64,000 nt of DNA from Bacteroidales bacterium (GCA_015060445.1 SUYL01000067.1:1-64000); one strand, 5' to 3'. Counted from the stretch's first letter, positions 42,601 through 51,369 are shown. A program made the numbers and translations. Notes: generated by a model not told the origin, from the letters alone.

Positions 42601-42798
42601 ATGGTGCCAATGGCAATTGGAACCGGTGAGGGTTCTGAGATGTGGAGAGGTTTGGGTACTTGTGTGGCTTGGGGTCTATCAGTATCTACCCTTATCACTC
42701 TGGTCATTGTACCTGTAATGTATGCCGTGTTTGCAGGTAATGGCCTGAAGAAGAGGAGGAAAGCAGAGATTAAGGCTATGAAGGCCCTTGCAAAGTAA
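39667..42798 (+). CDS. RND multidrug efflux transporter (AcrB/MexB-type)
   Basis: 1043 residues, normal length. The N-terminus S-A-V-K-K-P-I-T-T-A-L-I and P-I-D-L-I-P-E-I are typical; TM4 carries the proton relay G-M-V-V-D-D-A-I-V-V. TM10-12 contain G-I-V-V-K-N-G-I-V-L-I-D. V-D-D-A with two Asp indicates drug-type hydrophobe/amphiphile export rather than heavy metal export. Substrate unknown. Confidence 0.95.
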   Translation: MSLYQSAVKKPITTALIFVAVAIFGLFSLMNIPIDLIPEIETNTIMVMTSYQGANASDIENNVTKPLENVLNSVSDLKHISSTSKENVSVVVLEFEYGTDIDVATNDVRDKLDMVTSMLPDNVDNPIIFKFGADAIPILLLSVTAEESTPGLYKILDDAVANPLARIGGVGTVSVAGAPQREITIYCDPHKLEAYNIPVETIASVIGAENRNTPAGQIDVGSNTYSLRVQKEFASADEMKYLVIGVHNGSPVYLKDVATIRDGLEERSRETFNNGKKGGMIIIQKQSGANSVNISNKVMAMLPNLQKNLPSDVKIDVIVNTSDNIVSTINSLVETIAITFLLVMVVVYLFLGRWRATFIIMLTIPISLLASLVYLFATGNSLNIISLSSLSIAIGMVVDDAIVVLENVTTHIERGSRPKSAAVYATNEVAISVIASTLTMLAVFLPLTMISGMSGVLFRQLGWIVSIIMIVSTIGALTLIPMLCSQMLRLNPHKGKFQRIFLDPFHSFLTWLDGAYAKLLKWCARHRKTTIFASFALFLLVVVGGGALVKTEFFPASDNGRISITVELPMGTRQEITRDLALELVNKFMTKYPEIVTCNVSEGASSSSASAFEMMQSSGTHAMSFNINIGSVEDRERGLYEICDMMRNDLAEYTQIRTFQVIAGGQSGGMGGEATVDVELYGYDFEDTDKAALMVEQGFRSIPGVKQVIISRDEYTPEFQVDFDREKIALNGLNTSTVSTYLRNRINGVTASYFREDGEEYDINIRYAPEFRTTVEDIENILIYNAMGQGIRLRDLGEVKEILTPPAIERKDRERLVTVSAVVPTGMAMSDLVSATNGFMDKLALPMGISWQLGGTYEDQQETFGDLIMLMVLIIILVFIVMAAQFESLTYPFVIMFSIPFAFVGVILGFLVTGQPLNVMSMIGLIMLMGIVVKNGIVLIDYIILCRERGMGIVHAIVTSGRSRLRPVLMTTMTTVLGMVPMAIGTGEGSEMWRGLGTCVAWGLSVSTLITLVIVPVMYAVFAGNGLKKRRKAEIKAMKALAK

Positions 42799-42824
42799 TG
42801 TGAAACGCAAAAAAAAGAAAAGAA

Positions 42825-43118
42825 ATGAAAGCAGTTTTTGTATCATATAACCAGGCTTTTAAGGAAGAGATTCTGGATATTATGCTGAAAGCCGGTGTAA
42901 AGGGCTTTACAAACTGGGAAGAGGTTTCGGGCAGAGGGTCAAAAGGTGGTGACCCTCACCTTGGAGACCATGCCTGGCCTACTCTCAACTCTGCAATGAT
43001 CTCAATTGTGGATGACAGAATTGCGGAGGATTTTATGATGAGATTGAAAGTGTTGGATGAAAATAACCCACTTATGGGCCTAAGGGCTTTCAGTTGGGTT
43101 GTGGATTCCACAATTTAG
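42825..43118 (+). CDS. PII-like small protein at the end of the efflux operon
   Basis: 97 residues with the ferredoxin-like pattern M-K-A-V-F-V-S-Y-N-Q-A and A-M-I-S-I-V-D-D-R-I-A-E-D-F at about 58-71, resembling PII/CutA-type trimeric proteins (DUF3240-like) often encoded with RND pumps. 26 bp after the transporter. A regulatory role for the pump is plausible, not shown. Ends 7 bp before a convergent glycosyltransferase. Confidence 0.65.
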   Translation: MKAVFVSYNQAFKEEILDIMLKAGVKGFTNWEEVSGRGSKGGDPHLGDHAWPTLNSAMISIVDDRIAEDFMMRLKVLDENNPLMGLRAFSWVVDSTI

Positions 43119-43125
43119 GATAGTT

Positions 43126-44238
43126 TTAAAACTTTATGCGTCTGCCAAGGACTTTGCTTACAAGAAGGCTCTTGGGATAGATGCCAACAGGTTGGTGACG
43201 GCGGTTGTCCTTGAGGATGACCGCCGTTTCCTTTTTCATTCTGCGGAAACTGTTGTGGGCCTTTATTACAGAGGTGAAGAAACTCCATTTCAACTGCAGC
43301 AGGTAAATGATGGCAGTGAGTCCATCTACGCACATCCTTATGAATATATGCAGGTTGCGGTTCCCCCTCTTTTTCCCAAAAGCACTCCACCCTTCACAAA
43401 CCGGAAGGTTCTTGTACAGCATGAGGAGGTTGTTGCGGTAATTGAGGAACAGTTTTCTTGGAGAGTTGTTTGGCAAAGTGCCCCCTCCAACATGGAATAC
43501 ACGGCTTTGCGGTACTGCCCATACCTGATGTCCTGCCAGTTGGGCCCGCCAGCAGAAATCAATCTCCTCCATATGGGCAAAGAACTTTTCATCCAAACCT
43601 CCCAGTTCCCTCCATACGGTGCTGCGTACCATCATACATGCTCCGGAAGCCCAGAATACCTGCATGGGATTGTCATATTGTCCGTTGTCGTATTCCACAT
43701 CTGACAGGATTCTTCCCCTGCACAAAGGGAATCCCAGAATATCAATGAAGCCGCCACATGCCCCGGCATATTCAAACATCTCTTTTCCGGACCCTTTTGG
43801 AGTAAATCTTCCCGACAAGTCCTCACCGCCTGTCTCCTGTATGCACAACTGCTGGTGTACCCCTTCAGAAAGCATTTTGGGCTGGCACACTCCAACTTGC
43901 GGATGTGAATCCATAAAATCCACCATAGGCTCCAGCCAATTGCATGGAACCAGGATGTCTGAGTTGAGCAGGATAAAATATTCTGCCTCCACCTGTTTGA
44001 GGGCTCTGTTGTAACCGCCGGTAAAGCCGAAGTTTTCCTTGAATGGTATAATCACTATTTGCGGATAATTCTCCTTCAGATATTGGATGGAGCCGTCTGT
44101 AGAGCCGTTGTCTGCAACAACCAGTTCCACCTTCTCTCCTCCCAATCCTGCAGGGGTATTGGCAACCAGGGCCGGGATGTATTTTTTCAGGAACTTTTCT
44201 CCGTTCCAGTTAAGTATTACAACAGCAACTTTACTCAT
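43126..44238 (-). CDS. Family 2 glycosyltransferase
   Basis: 370 residues. GT-A fold with V-V-I-L-N-W-N-G-E-K-F-L at the start, V-V-A-D-N-G-S-T-D-G, the D-x-D-like L-L-N-S-D-I-L-V-P and E-E-I-D-F-C-W-R. A hydrophobic helix lies near residue 305. Rhamnosyl- or similar transferase for surface glycans; the acceptor is unknown. Lone gene. Confidence 0.88.
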   Translation of the reverse strand: MSKVAVVILNWNGEKFLKKYIPALVANTPAGLGGEKVELVVADNGSTDGSIQYLKENYPQIVIIPFKENFGFTGGYNRALKQVEAEYFILLNSDILVPCNWLEPMVDFMDSHPQVGVCQPKMLSEGVHQQLCIQETGGEDLSGRFTPKGSGKEMFEYAGACGGFIDILGFPLCRGRILSDVEYDNGQYDNPMQVFWASGACMMVRSTVWRELGGLDEKFFAHMEEIDFCWRAQLAGHQVWAVPQSRVFHVGGGTLPNNSPRKLFLNYRNNLLMLYKNLPVCEGWSAFGKKRGNRNLHIFIRMCVDGLTAIIYLLQLKWSFFTSVIKAHNSFRRMKKETAVILKDNRRHQPVGIYPKSLLVSKVLGRRIKF

Positions 44239-44307
44239 GACAACGCAAATATAATTATTTTGCTATCGGTTTTGGGCGAAAATTGCTTAAAAAATGCCAA
44301 ATATTTA

Positions 44308-44315
44308 TATCTTTG
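44308..44315 (+). promoter_or_regulatory. -7 promoter box of the POT transporter
   Basis: TATCTTTG, 64 nt before the ATG at 44380. Confidence 0.55.
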
Positions 44316-44379
44316 CCAAATATGTTTAACAATTTGGAATAAAAGAAACCAAATATTACTAATTCAAAATTTATAACTT

Positions 44380-45939
44380 ATGTTCAAAAATCATCCTAAA
44401 GGGTTGCTTGCAGCGGCTCTAAGTAACATGGGAGAGCGTTTCGGATACTACATCATGAACGCGGTACTTGTACTTTTCCTATGTTCTAAATTCGGTTTGA
44501 GCGAGGGTGTGAGCGGTACTATCTACTCATTCTTCTACGCAGGTATCTATATTCTTGCTCTTGTAGGTGGTCTTATTGCAGACCGTACCCAGAACTATAA
44601 AGGTACCATCAAGACCGGTCTGGTCATTATGGCAACAGGATACATTATCCTTTCCATTCCTATCCTTGCAACTGCAGGCAACACAACCTGGTTGCTTTCA
44701 CTCACTTGCCTTGCATTGTTCCTTATCGCTTTCGGTAACGGTCTTTTCAAAGGAAATCTTCAGGCTATCGTAGGTCAGATGTATGATGACTTTGAGGCTG
44801 AGGCTGCAAAGAAAGGTCCTGAGGCTCTTAAAGAGGCTAAAGACAAACGTGATGCAGGTTTCCAGATTTTCTATGTATTCATTAACGTAGGTGGCCTTAT
44901 TGCTCCTTTTGTAGCACCTGTATTGCGCCAGTGGTGGTTGGGTACAAACGGCATGGTTTACAACGCACAGCTTCCTGCACTTTGCCACGAGTACATTAAC
45001 GCAGCATCTGCAATGGCACCAGAGGCTCTTGCAAACTTGCAGCAGTTGATGACAGCTGCAGGCGGACAGATTGCTGATATGGCAGTAGCATGCCAGAAAT
45101 ATCTTCAGATTTTCAATGAGGGTATCCACTACTCATTCATTGCATCTGTGGCTGCTATGCTTATCTCATTGGTTATATTCTTCATCTCTCAGAAACAGTT
45201 CCCTACTCCTGCAAAGAAAGTTGCAGCTCAGAGTGTAGAGTATACTGCAGAGGAGAAGGCTGCAATGGCAAAAGAGATTAAACAGAGAATGTATGCATTG
45301 TTCGCAGTGCTTGGTATCGTTATCTTCTTCTGGTTCTCATTCCACCAGAACGGTATGTCACTTTCATTCTTTGCACGTGACTTTGTTGATTCATCTGCAG
45401 TTGCTCCAGAGATCTGGCAGGCTATCAACCCATTCTTTGTAATTACCCTTACCCCTGTAGTTATGGCTATCTTTGCTGCATTCGCCAGAAAAGGCAAAGC
45501 CATCTCTACTCCACGTAAGATTGCTATAGGTATGTTCATTGCAGGTTTGGCATTCCTGTTCCTTGCAATTTTCTCTGTAATGAAAGGTTATCCTTCTGCA
45601 GACTCTTACAAGGCACTTCCAATTGCAGAGCAGATGGCTCAGAAGGCTCACTGGTGGGTACTGATTGTAGTTTACTTCTTCCTTACTGTTGCTGAGTTGT
45701 TCATCTCTCCACTCGGATTGTCATTCGTATCAAAAGTTGCTCCTAAGAACCTTCTTGGACTTTGCCAGGGTCTATGGCTTACCGCTACCGCTCTTGGTAA
45801 CCTCCTTTTGTGGATTGGACCTCTTATGTACAACGCTTGGCCAATCTGGCAGTGCTGGACAGTATTCCTTGTAGTATGTCTTGTATCTATGGGCGTTATG
45901 CTTGGTATGGTTAAATGGTTGGAGAAAGTTACTGCGTAA
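44380..45939 (+). CDS. POT/PTR-family proton-dependent peptide transporter
   Basis: 519 residues and about 14 membrane helices. Motifs S-N-M-G-E-R-F-G-Y-Y (ExxER-like proton site) and G-G-L-I-A-D-R-T and F-I-N-V-G-G-L-I-A-P are PTR2 hallmarks. Takes up di/tripeptides with protons. Codon use favours the forms seen in highly expressed genes here. A strong terminator follows. Confidence 0.92.
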   Translation: MFKNHPKGLLAAALSNMGERFGYYIMNAVLVLFLCSKFGLSEGVSGTIYSFFYAGIYILALVGGLIADRTQNYKGTIKTGLVIMATGYIILSIPILATAGNTTWLLSLTCLALFLIAFGNGLFKGNLQAIVGQMYDDFEAEAAKKGPEALKEAKDKRDAGFQIFYVFINVGGLIAPFVAPVLRQWWLGTNGMVYNAQLPALCHEYINAASAMAPEALANLQQLMTAAGGQIADMAVACQKYLQIFNEGIHYSFIASVAAMLISLVIFFISQKQFPTPAKKVAAQSVEYTAEEKAAMAKEIKQRMYALFAVLGIVIFFWFSFHQNGMSLSFFARDFVDSSAVAPEIWQAINPFFVITLTPVVMAIFAAFARKGKAISTPRKIAIGMFIAGLAFLFLAIFSVMKGYPSADSYKALPIAEQMAQKAHWWVLIVVYFFLTVAELFISPLGLSFVSKVAPKNLLGLCQGLWLTATALGNLLLWIGPLMYNAWPIWQCWTVFLVVCLVSMGVMLGMVKWLEKVTA

Positions 45940-45963
45940 TTTTTCTGCAACACCTTATAATGG

Positions 45964-45998
45964 GAGTCTGGGCCAAATGGCCCAGACTCTTTTTTTTA
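45964..45998 (+). terminator. Strong terminator after the POT transporter
   Basis: GAGTCTGGGCC, AAAT loop, GGCCCAGACTC, then nine T. Perfect 11-bp stem. Confidence 0.93.
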
Positions 45999-46001
45999 TA
46001 C

Positions 46002-46020
46002 AAAATCACGTCGTGATTTT
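46002..46020. promoter_or_regulatory. Perfect palindrome over the -33 box, candidate operator
   Basis: AAAATCACG T CGTGATTTT, 9-bp arms around one base. Its right end enters the -33 TTTG of the next promoter. Confidence 0.5.
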
Positions 46021-46049
46021 GTGGCATTTGTGATTTTTCATTAAATTTG
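46018..46049 (+). promoter_or_regulatory. Promoter of the acyltransferase-DUF4831 genes
   Basis: TTTG (46018-46021), 20 nt, TAAATTTG (46042-46049). The TTG start codon at 46047 lies in the box, so the gene starts at 46101. Confidence 0.6.
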
Positions 46050-46100
46050 TTTTTGTGCTTGATTGCAGGAGGTATTGTCGGGAGGAAAAAGTTTAGAAAG

Positions 46101-47057
46101 ATGGAGAAATTGTTGTTCTGGATATTGTGGGGGAGCATGTATGTGGTTTCCCTGTTGCCGAGGAGGGTATTTTATATCCTCTCGGATATCTGTGCATTCT
46201 TCCTGAACCTTTTCGGTTACCGCAGGAGTGTGATAGATGTGAATATGGCACGTAGTTTCCTGCAGTTGAAATATGGTGAGATAAAGAGACTCCGCAAAGG
46301 GTATTACAGGTACATGCTGGATCTTACTTTTGAGAGCATCTGGGCAATTACCGCATCGCAGAAGGAGATTTGTGAGGTTATTTCTGTTCCCGACAGATCT
46401 GTGATGGATGAACTTTGCAGCAGGTATCCCAAGATGGTGGTTGTGGTTGGACATGTTGGGAATTGGGAACTTTTTGGGGGAGTTACAGGACCGGGCGGGG
46501 CAAGTGCAACCGGAGGTTTTGCTTTGCACAATATCTATTTGAGTTACAAGAGGGCTAAGAACAAGGCTTTTGATGCATTTTTTGTAAAGATGAGGATGCT
46601 GGCATTCAGAAAATCAGGGAATGGAGGACATATTCTTGAGTCCAAAAGCATTGTAAGGCATATCCTCAGGGACAGGAAGGCTACCGGCCTCTATATTTTC
46701 ATTGCAGACCAGTCTCCTAAAGATGAGAGGGTGGTGGTGAAGTTCCTCAACCAGCCTACACTTATGCTGGCAGGTGCCGAGTATGTTGCCTCAAGATTGG
46801 GAATCCCAATGGTATATATGGGAATTGACAGGGTGGCACGCGGCAAGTATGAGATCAGATTCAAACTTATTGAGGAGAATACAAAAGGGGTGGAGCACGG
46901 TGAACTCACAAGAAGATTTGCATGCTATTTGCAGGAGGACATTTTTGCAAACAAGGTGAACTGGTTGTGGAGCCACAAGCGGTGGAAGAGGGATTTCCTT
47001 CCGCAGGAGGCCGATGAATATGAAAGGATTTATGGCACAAGGCCATTTGTAAATTGA
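46101..47057 (+). CDS. LpxL/HtrB-like lipid A acyltransferase
   Basis: 318 residues from the ATG at 46101. One N-terminal hydrophobic helix, then the acyltransferase block with V-V-V-G-H-V-G-N-W-E-L (catalytic His and Glu) and F-I-A-D-Q-S-P-K. Transfers a secondary acyl chain to lipid A at the inner membrane. Followed by DUF4831 4 bp later. Confidence 0.88.
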   Translation: MEKLLFWILWGSMYVVSLLPRRVFYILSDICAFFLNLFGYRRSVIDVNMARSFLQLKYGEIKRLRKGYYRYMLDLTFESIWAITASQKEICEVISVPDRSVMDELCSRYPKMVVVVGHVGNWELFGGVTGPGGASATGGFALHNIYLSYKRAKNKAFDAFFVKMRMLAFRKSGNGGHILESKSIVRHILRDRKATGLYIFIADQSPKDERVVVKFLNQPTLMLAGAEYVASRLGIPMVYMGIDRVARGKYEIRFKLIEENTKGVEHGELTRRFACYLQEDIFANKVNWLWSHKRWKRDFLPQEADEYERIYGTRPFVN

Positions 47058-47061
47058 TAAT

Positions 47062-48135
47062 ATGAACAGAATCAGATTGTTTTTGGCAGCCATTATGATT
47101 GTGGGAATACTCCCGCATGCGGCTGCACAGGTTTTGAATGTGAATGAGCAGGCACCTGCAGGTACTGTTGTATATTCTTTGCCGAGCACTACAATTGCTC
47201 TGGAGGTTACTGCAGAGCATGAGTCATATCAGGCTGGCCCTTATGCCCAATATGCAAAGAAGTATCTTGGAATAGATGTAAGGGGCGCAAGTGGAGATTT
47301 CTATAAGATAAAGTCTGTGAGGATGGTCCCATATATTGAGGCTGATCCTGCAGTTTCCGCAGCAGTGAACCTCCAGGGATCAAAGGTGGCTTCTGCAAAT
47401 TTCCTCCAGATGGCAAGTCAGGGGCTTGTTGTGCTTTCTGACAGTTATACCGGAAAACCTGCCCAGTGGAGATTCCCTGCAACTGTTGATGCAAGGGATT
47501 TCTTTGCGGGTACAGCCTCAAATATAGACAATACCTCAACTGTACTCTACAAGACCGTAATGGGAGCGGAGGGGATTGAGAAGATACCGGTAAAGCAGGA
47601 GCAGGCTGTGGTGAAGAGCCTTGAGAAAAAGGCTGAGGAGACGGCGGAAATGATATTCAAGTTGCGTCAGAAGAGGGTTGATATTATAACCGGTGATACA
47701 GATGCCACATTCTCCGGTGAGGCAATGGGTGCCGCACTGGCTGAAATAAAGAGGCTGGAAGAGGAGTATATGAGCATGTTTGTGGGCAAGAGTGTCTTTG
47801 ATGAACAGTCTGTTGTTTTTGATGTTGTACCACAGGCTTCAAACCAGAAACATATATATATTGCATTCAGGATTTCAGAGACACAGGGGCTGCTCCATCC
47901 GAACAATATGCAGGGAAGGCCTGTTGTTCTGGAACTGGTTCAGGACAAGGAGCCTATAGCACCTACAGCGGTTTCTGAGGCGGCCATGAACACCAAGGGA
48001 CGTGTTGCATACAGGAAGCCTGTAACAGTGGTTGCCAAAGTTATGGACGGACAGAAGGTGCTTTTGCAGACAAGGGTACCGGTATATCAGTTGGGCAAGA
48101 TAATGAGTTTCCCTGTTGAAACACTTATGAGATAA
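47062..48135 (+). CDS. DUF4831 family secreted protein
   Basis: 357 residues with a signal peptide cleaved after P-H-A-A-A-Q. Contains Y-A-Q-Y-A-K-K-Y-L-G-I and a middle with L-R-Q-K-R-V-D-I-I-T-G-D-T-D-A-T-F, as in the Bacteroidales DUF4831 family. Periplasmic protein of unknown function. Co-transcribed with the acyltransferase. Confidence 0.85.
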   Translation: MNRIRLFLAAIMIVGILPHAAAQVLNVNEQAPAGTVVYSLPSTTIALEVTAEHESYQAGPYAQYAKKYLGIDVRGASGDFYKIKSVRMVPYIEADPAVSAAVNLQGSKVASANFLQMASQGLVVLSDSYTGKPAQWRFPATVDARDFFAGTASNIDNTSTVLYKTVMGAEGIEKIPVKQEQAVVKSLEKKAEETAEMIFKLRQKRVDIITGDTDATFSGEAMGAALAEIKRLEEEYMSMFVGKSVFDEQSVVFDVVPQASNQKHIYIAFRISETQGLLHPNNMQGRPVVLELVQDKEPIAPTAVSEAAMNTKGRVAYRKPVTVVAKVMDGQKVLLQTRVPVYQLGKIMSFPVETLMR

Positions 48136-48163
48136 TTTTATAACACAATAAATACACATAGAT

Positions 48164-49621
48164 ATGAATACAATTGCAGATTTGTCTCCACAGATTGTGT
48201 GGAAGAACTTTTATGATTTGACACAGATTCCGCGCCCTTCAAAATTTGAGCAGGAGGCTGCCAAATATATCTGTGAGTTTGGAAAGAAACTTGGTTTGGA
48301 GTCTTTCCAGGATGAGATTGGTAACGTAATTATCAGGAAACCTGCCACTCCTGGTATGGAGGACAGAATGGGTATCATTCTTCAGGCCCACATTGATATG
48401 GTTCCTCAGAAGAACAATGATGTTGAGCACGATTTCAAGAAAGACCCTATCAAACCTAGAATAGTAGGCAATATGGTTTATGCTACAGGTACTACCCTTG
48501 GTGCAGACAACGGTTTGGGTTGTGCAGTTGCTATGGCAGTATTGGAGTCAAAAGATATGGTTCATGGTCCTATTGAGGTGCTTATTACAATTGATGAGGA
48601 GACCGGTATGACAGGTGCCCGCGCACTTAAACCAGGTGTACTGAAAGGTGATATCCTCATTAACCTTGATTCTGAGACAGAGGGTGAACTATATGTAGGT
48701 TGTGCAGGCGGTCTTGATTGCTCAGCAACATTCAAATACAATACAGAGGCAGTTCCTGCAGGCTATGTAGGCCAGGTGCTTAATGTTAAAGGTCTTGTAG
48801 GTGGCCACTCAGGTATGGACATTATCCTTTACCGTGCAAATGCAAACAAGGTTATGACAAGGGCTTTGCTTCCTTTGTTGAGGGATCTTGATGCAAGACT
48901 TGTTTCTGTAGAGGGTGGCAATATGCGTAATGCTATCCCAAGGGAGGCTGTTGCTGTAATTGCAGTTCCTGCAGACAAACTTGAGGCTGCAAAAGCACTT
49001 GTTGCAAAAGTTGAGGCAGAGGTTAAAGTAGAGTATGCTGCAACTGACAAGGATGCCAAAGTATATCTTGAGGATGCTCCTCTTGCTGCAGAGGCAATTG
49101 AGCAGAAAGTTGCCCTCAATTTGTGCAAGGCACTGTATGGTTGTCCAAGCGGCGTAGAGAGAATGAGCGATGCAATGCCTGGTTTGGTTGAGACTTCAAA
49201 CAATATGGCAATTGTAAAATCTGAGAATGGTGTAATTAATGTACACTCTTTGATGAGAAGTTCTGTTGATACAGCAAAAGATGACCTTGCTGAGAGAATG
49301 CGTGCAGTATTTGAGTTGGCAGGTGCAGAGGTTTCATTCAGAGGCGGATACTCAGGATGGGCTCCAAACATGGCATCTCCAATCCTTAAGGAGATGAAGG
49401 TTGTATATGAGAAACTTTATGGCAAACAGCCTGCTGTTATGGCTATCCATGCAGGTCTTGAGTGCGGTATTCTTGGCGGTACATACCCTAACTGGGATAT
49501 GGTTTCTTGCGGCCCTACTATCTTCTCTCCTCACTCACCTGACGAGAGGGTTGAGATTGACTCAGTAGGCAAATGGTATGATTTCGTTGTTGAGGTGCTC
49601 AAAGAGGCTCCTAAGAAATAA
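48164..49621 (+). CDS. pepD: Aminoacyl-histidine dipeptidase (M20C)
   Basis: 485 residues, normal PepD length. Metal ligands in Q-A-H-I-D-M-V-P, L-G-A-D-N-G-L-G and I-D-E-E-T-G-M-T-G; dimerisation domain with G-G-H-S-G-M-D. Cytoplasmic dipeptidase that splits carnosine-type and other dipeptides, functionally matching the peptide importer upstream. Confidence 0.94.
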   Translation: MNTIADLSPQIVWKNFYDLTQIPRPSKFEQEAAKYICEFGKKLGLESFQDEIGNVIIRKPATPGMEDRMGIILQAHIDMVPQKNNDVEHDFKKDPIKPRIVGNMVYATGTTLGADNGLGCAVAMAVLESKDMVHGPIEVLITIDEETGMTGARALKPGVLKGDILINLDSETEGELYVGCAGGLDCSATFKYNTEAVPAGYVGQVLNVKGLVGGHSGMDIILYRANANKVMTRALLPLLRDLDARLVSVEGGNMRNAIPREAVAVIAVPADKLEAAKALVAKVEAEVKVEYAATDKDAKVYLEDAPLAAEAIEQKVALNLCKALYGCPSGVERMSDAMPGLVETSNNMAIVKSENGVINVHSLMRSSVDTAKDDLAERMRAVFELAGAEVSFRGGYSGWAPNMASPILKEMKVVYEKLYGKQPAVMAIHAGLECGILGGTYPNWDMVSCGPTIFSPHSPDERVEIDSVGKWYDFVVEVLKEAPKK

Positions 49622-49641
49622 TCCAATTAAAAATGATGTTG

Positions 49642-49667
49642 AAGGCGGCCAATTTTTTGGCCGCCTT
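49642..49667 (+). terminator. pepD terminator overlapping the next promoter
   Basis: AAGGCGGCCAA, TTTT loop, TTGGCCGCCTT followed by T-rich sequence. The right arm and loop include the -33 TTTG of the next gene. Confidence 0.8.
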
Positions 49668-49688
49668 TAATTTTATATGCTAACTTTG
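49656..49688 (+). promoter_or_regulatory. Promoter of the TPR-HTH regulator
   Basis: TTTG (49656-49659), 21 nt, TAACTTTG (49681-49688). Transcription would start near 49695, favouring the ATG at 49707. Confidence 0.6.
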
Positions 49689-49706
49689 CCCATGGATTAC
49701 AAGAGT

Positions 49707-51245
49707 ATGAAACCGGTAGGATACATATATATATTGTTGCTTCTGCTGTTTGCCGCCTGTGGCGAGAAGGCCGTTTCTCCGGAACTGGAACAGGCTCTGT
49801 ATCATTTCTATATGGGGCAGACATACCAGCAGGAGAGTAAATATTATGATGCCATGGAGGAGTTTCTCAAGGCAGAGGACCTGAGTGCCCCAACAGACAA
49901 AGTGGTGCTGAAGGGGCAGATATGCAGGCACAAAGGGGAACTGTATGCCCATAAGATGGATTATCCGAATGCACTTGAGATGTTTTCCAGGGCTTTGGGA
50001 TTTTTTGACCTGGCCGGAACAGATGTAAGGGAGCACAAGATGTTTGTATATGAGGGAATGGCCAAAGTGTATGCTGTAAACGGCAATGTGGAGGAGTCCA
50101 TCAATTATTATAGGGAGGCTTCGGGGCAGGCATTGCAGATGAGGAGCAAGATGATATTCAGCCCTCAGGATAGTGCAGTTGTAAGCAAGGAGAACCTCTT
50201 CAATGACGCACTCATAAGGTATTCAACAGCAATTGCAGCATTGTACTGCAGGATAGAAGGGGGTGAGGAGAGGGCTCTGGCACAGTTGGACAGTACCTAC
50301 AACAAATTCAATGACAGTATTGCCAACCCTCTGGATTATCCTCTGCTCGCAAAAATTTATCTTTTGAAGGGTGATATCAGAAAATCGTCGGGATACCTGG
50401 AGGAGTATTCCCGACATATGGCCAAAAGTGGACTTGATGCGGAGAAACTTGCAGAGCTTTATTCCATTTCTGCCCAGGTGGCATTGGCAAAAGGGAATTA
50501 CATGGATGCCTCACGGGCAATGGGTGAATATATAAAGATAAAGGATTCTCTGGAGTTTGCTGCAAGGAGCGAATCTGTGAGGGAGGCGGAGCAGCAGTTC
50601 TGGCAGAGAAGGCTGGAGGAGGAGAATTATGAAATGAAGGTGCGCAACATGAGTATGCTGGCTATATATTCTCTTGCACTTATTGTTCTGGCTGTAGGAG
50701 TGGTTGTGGTTGCAAGGAGATACAGGAAAAATATAATGCAGAAGAACCTTATGCTTGAGGAGTATGCAGAGAATATTGAGAAATTGGGAACGAGGGTAGC
50801 CAGTGCTGAGAACTCAAGGGAGAACCTCCTTTCGCAACTGGATGTGCAGAAGGCAAAGGAGAAGGAACTCAAGGAACTCCTGGAGAACCGTTTTGCAGAG
50901 GTTAGGGAACTGGTAAGGACATATTACGAGTTCGGCAATTCAAAAAAATTGCAGAAGAAGGTTGATGACCTTATGAAACTGCAACTCAGCGGAGACAATT
51001 TTGAGGTGATGGAGCAGGTGGTGAATGCAAAAAACAATGATGTAATAAGGAAGGTGAGGGAGAAGTATCCTAACCTTAAGGAGGATAACCTCAAATTGCT
51101 GAACCTTATTTATGCCGGTTTTTCTGCCCAGGAGATAAGTGTAATCCTCAATGATACTCCTCAAAATATTTATGTAAGGAAGAGCAGGCTGAAAAAGGCC
51201 ATACAGGAACTTATTTTAAGCGATCCTCAGATGAATTTCAGTTAG
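49707..51245 (+). CDS. Membrane-bound TPR protein with C-terminal LuxR-like HTH
   Basis: 512 residues from the ATG at 49707. Order: hydrophobic N-terminus ending L-L-L-L-L-F-A-A-C (lipoprotein or signal anchor), TPR repeats to about 300, a transmembrane helix at about 320-340 (L-A-I-Y-S-L-A-L-I-V-L-A-V), coiled coil, then an HTH at about 455-500 with F-S-A-Q-E-I-S-V-I-L-N-D-T-P-Q-N-I-Y. This is the Bacteroidota DUF6377-like regulator layout: sensing outside, DNA binding inside. Target genes unknown. Confidence 0.82.
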   Translation: MKPVGYIYILLLLLFAACGEKAVSPELEQALYHFYMGQTYQQESKYYDAMEEFLKAEDLSAPTDKVVLKGQICRHKGELYAHKMDYPNALEMFSRALGFFDLAGTDVREHKMFVYEGMAKVYAVNGNVEESINYYREASGQALQMRSKMIFSPQDSAVVSKENLFNDALIRYSTAIAALYCRIEGGEERALAQLDSTYNKFNDSIANPLDYPLLAKIYLLKGDIRKSSGYLEEYSRHMAKSGLDAEKLAELYSISAQVALAKGNYMDASRAMGEYIKIKDSLEFAARSESVREAEQQFWQRRLEEENYEMKVRNMSMLAIYSLALIVLAVGVVVVARRYRKNIMQKNLMLEEYAENIEKLGTRVASAENSRENLLSQLDVQKAKEKELKELLENRFAEVRELVRTYYEFGNSKKLQKKVDDLMKLQLSGDNFEVMEQVVNAKNNDVIRKVREKYPNLKEDNLKLLNLIYAGFSAQEISVILNDTPQNIYVRKSRLKKAIQELILSDPQMNFS

Positions 51246-51369
51246 GGAAAACGGTCTGCAAGATTTTGCAAGAAATGTGTAAGTGTAAATACTTGTATAT
51301 CAAATAAATATAAAACCGGATTGCAATATTAAAAAGCCCGGATTTTTAGGCGGATCGGGATATTTGACA

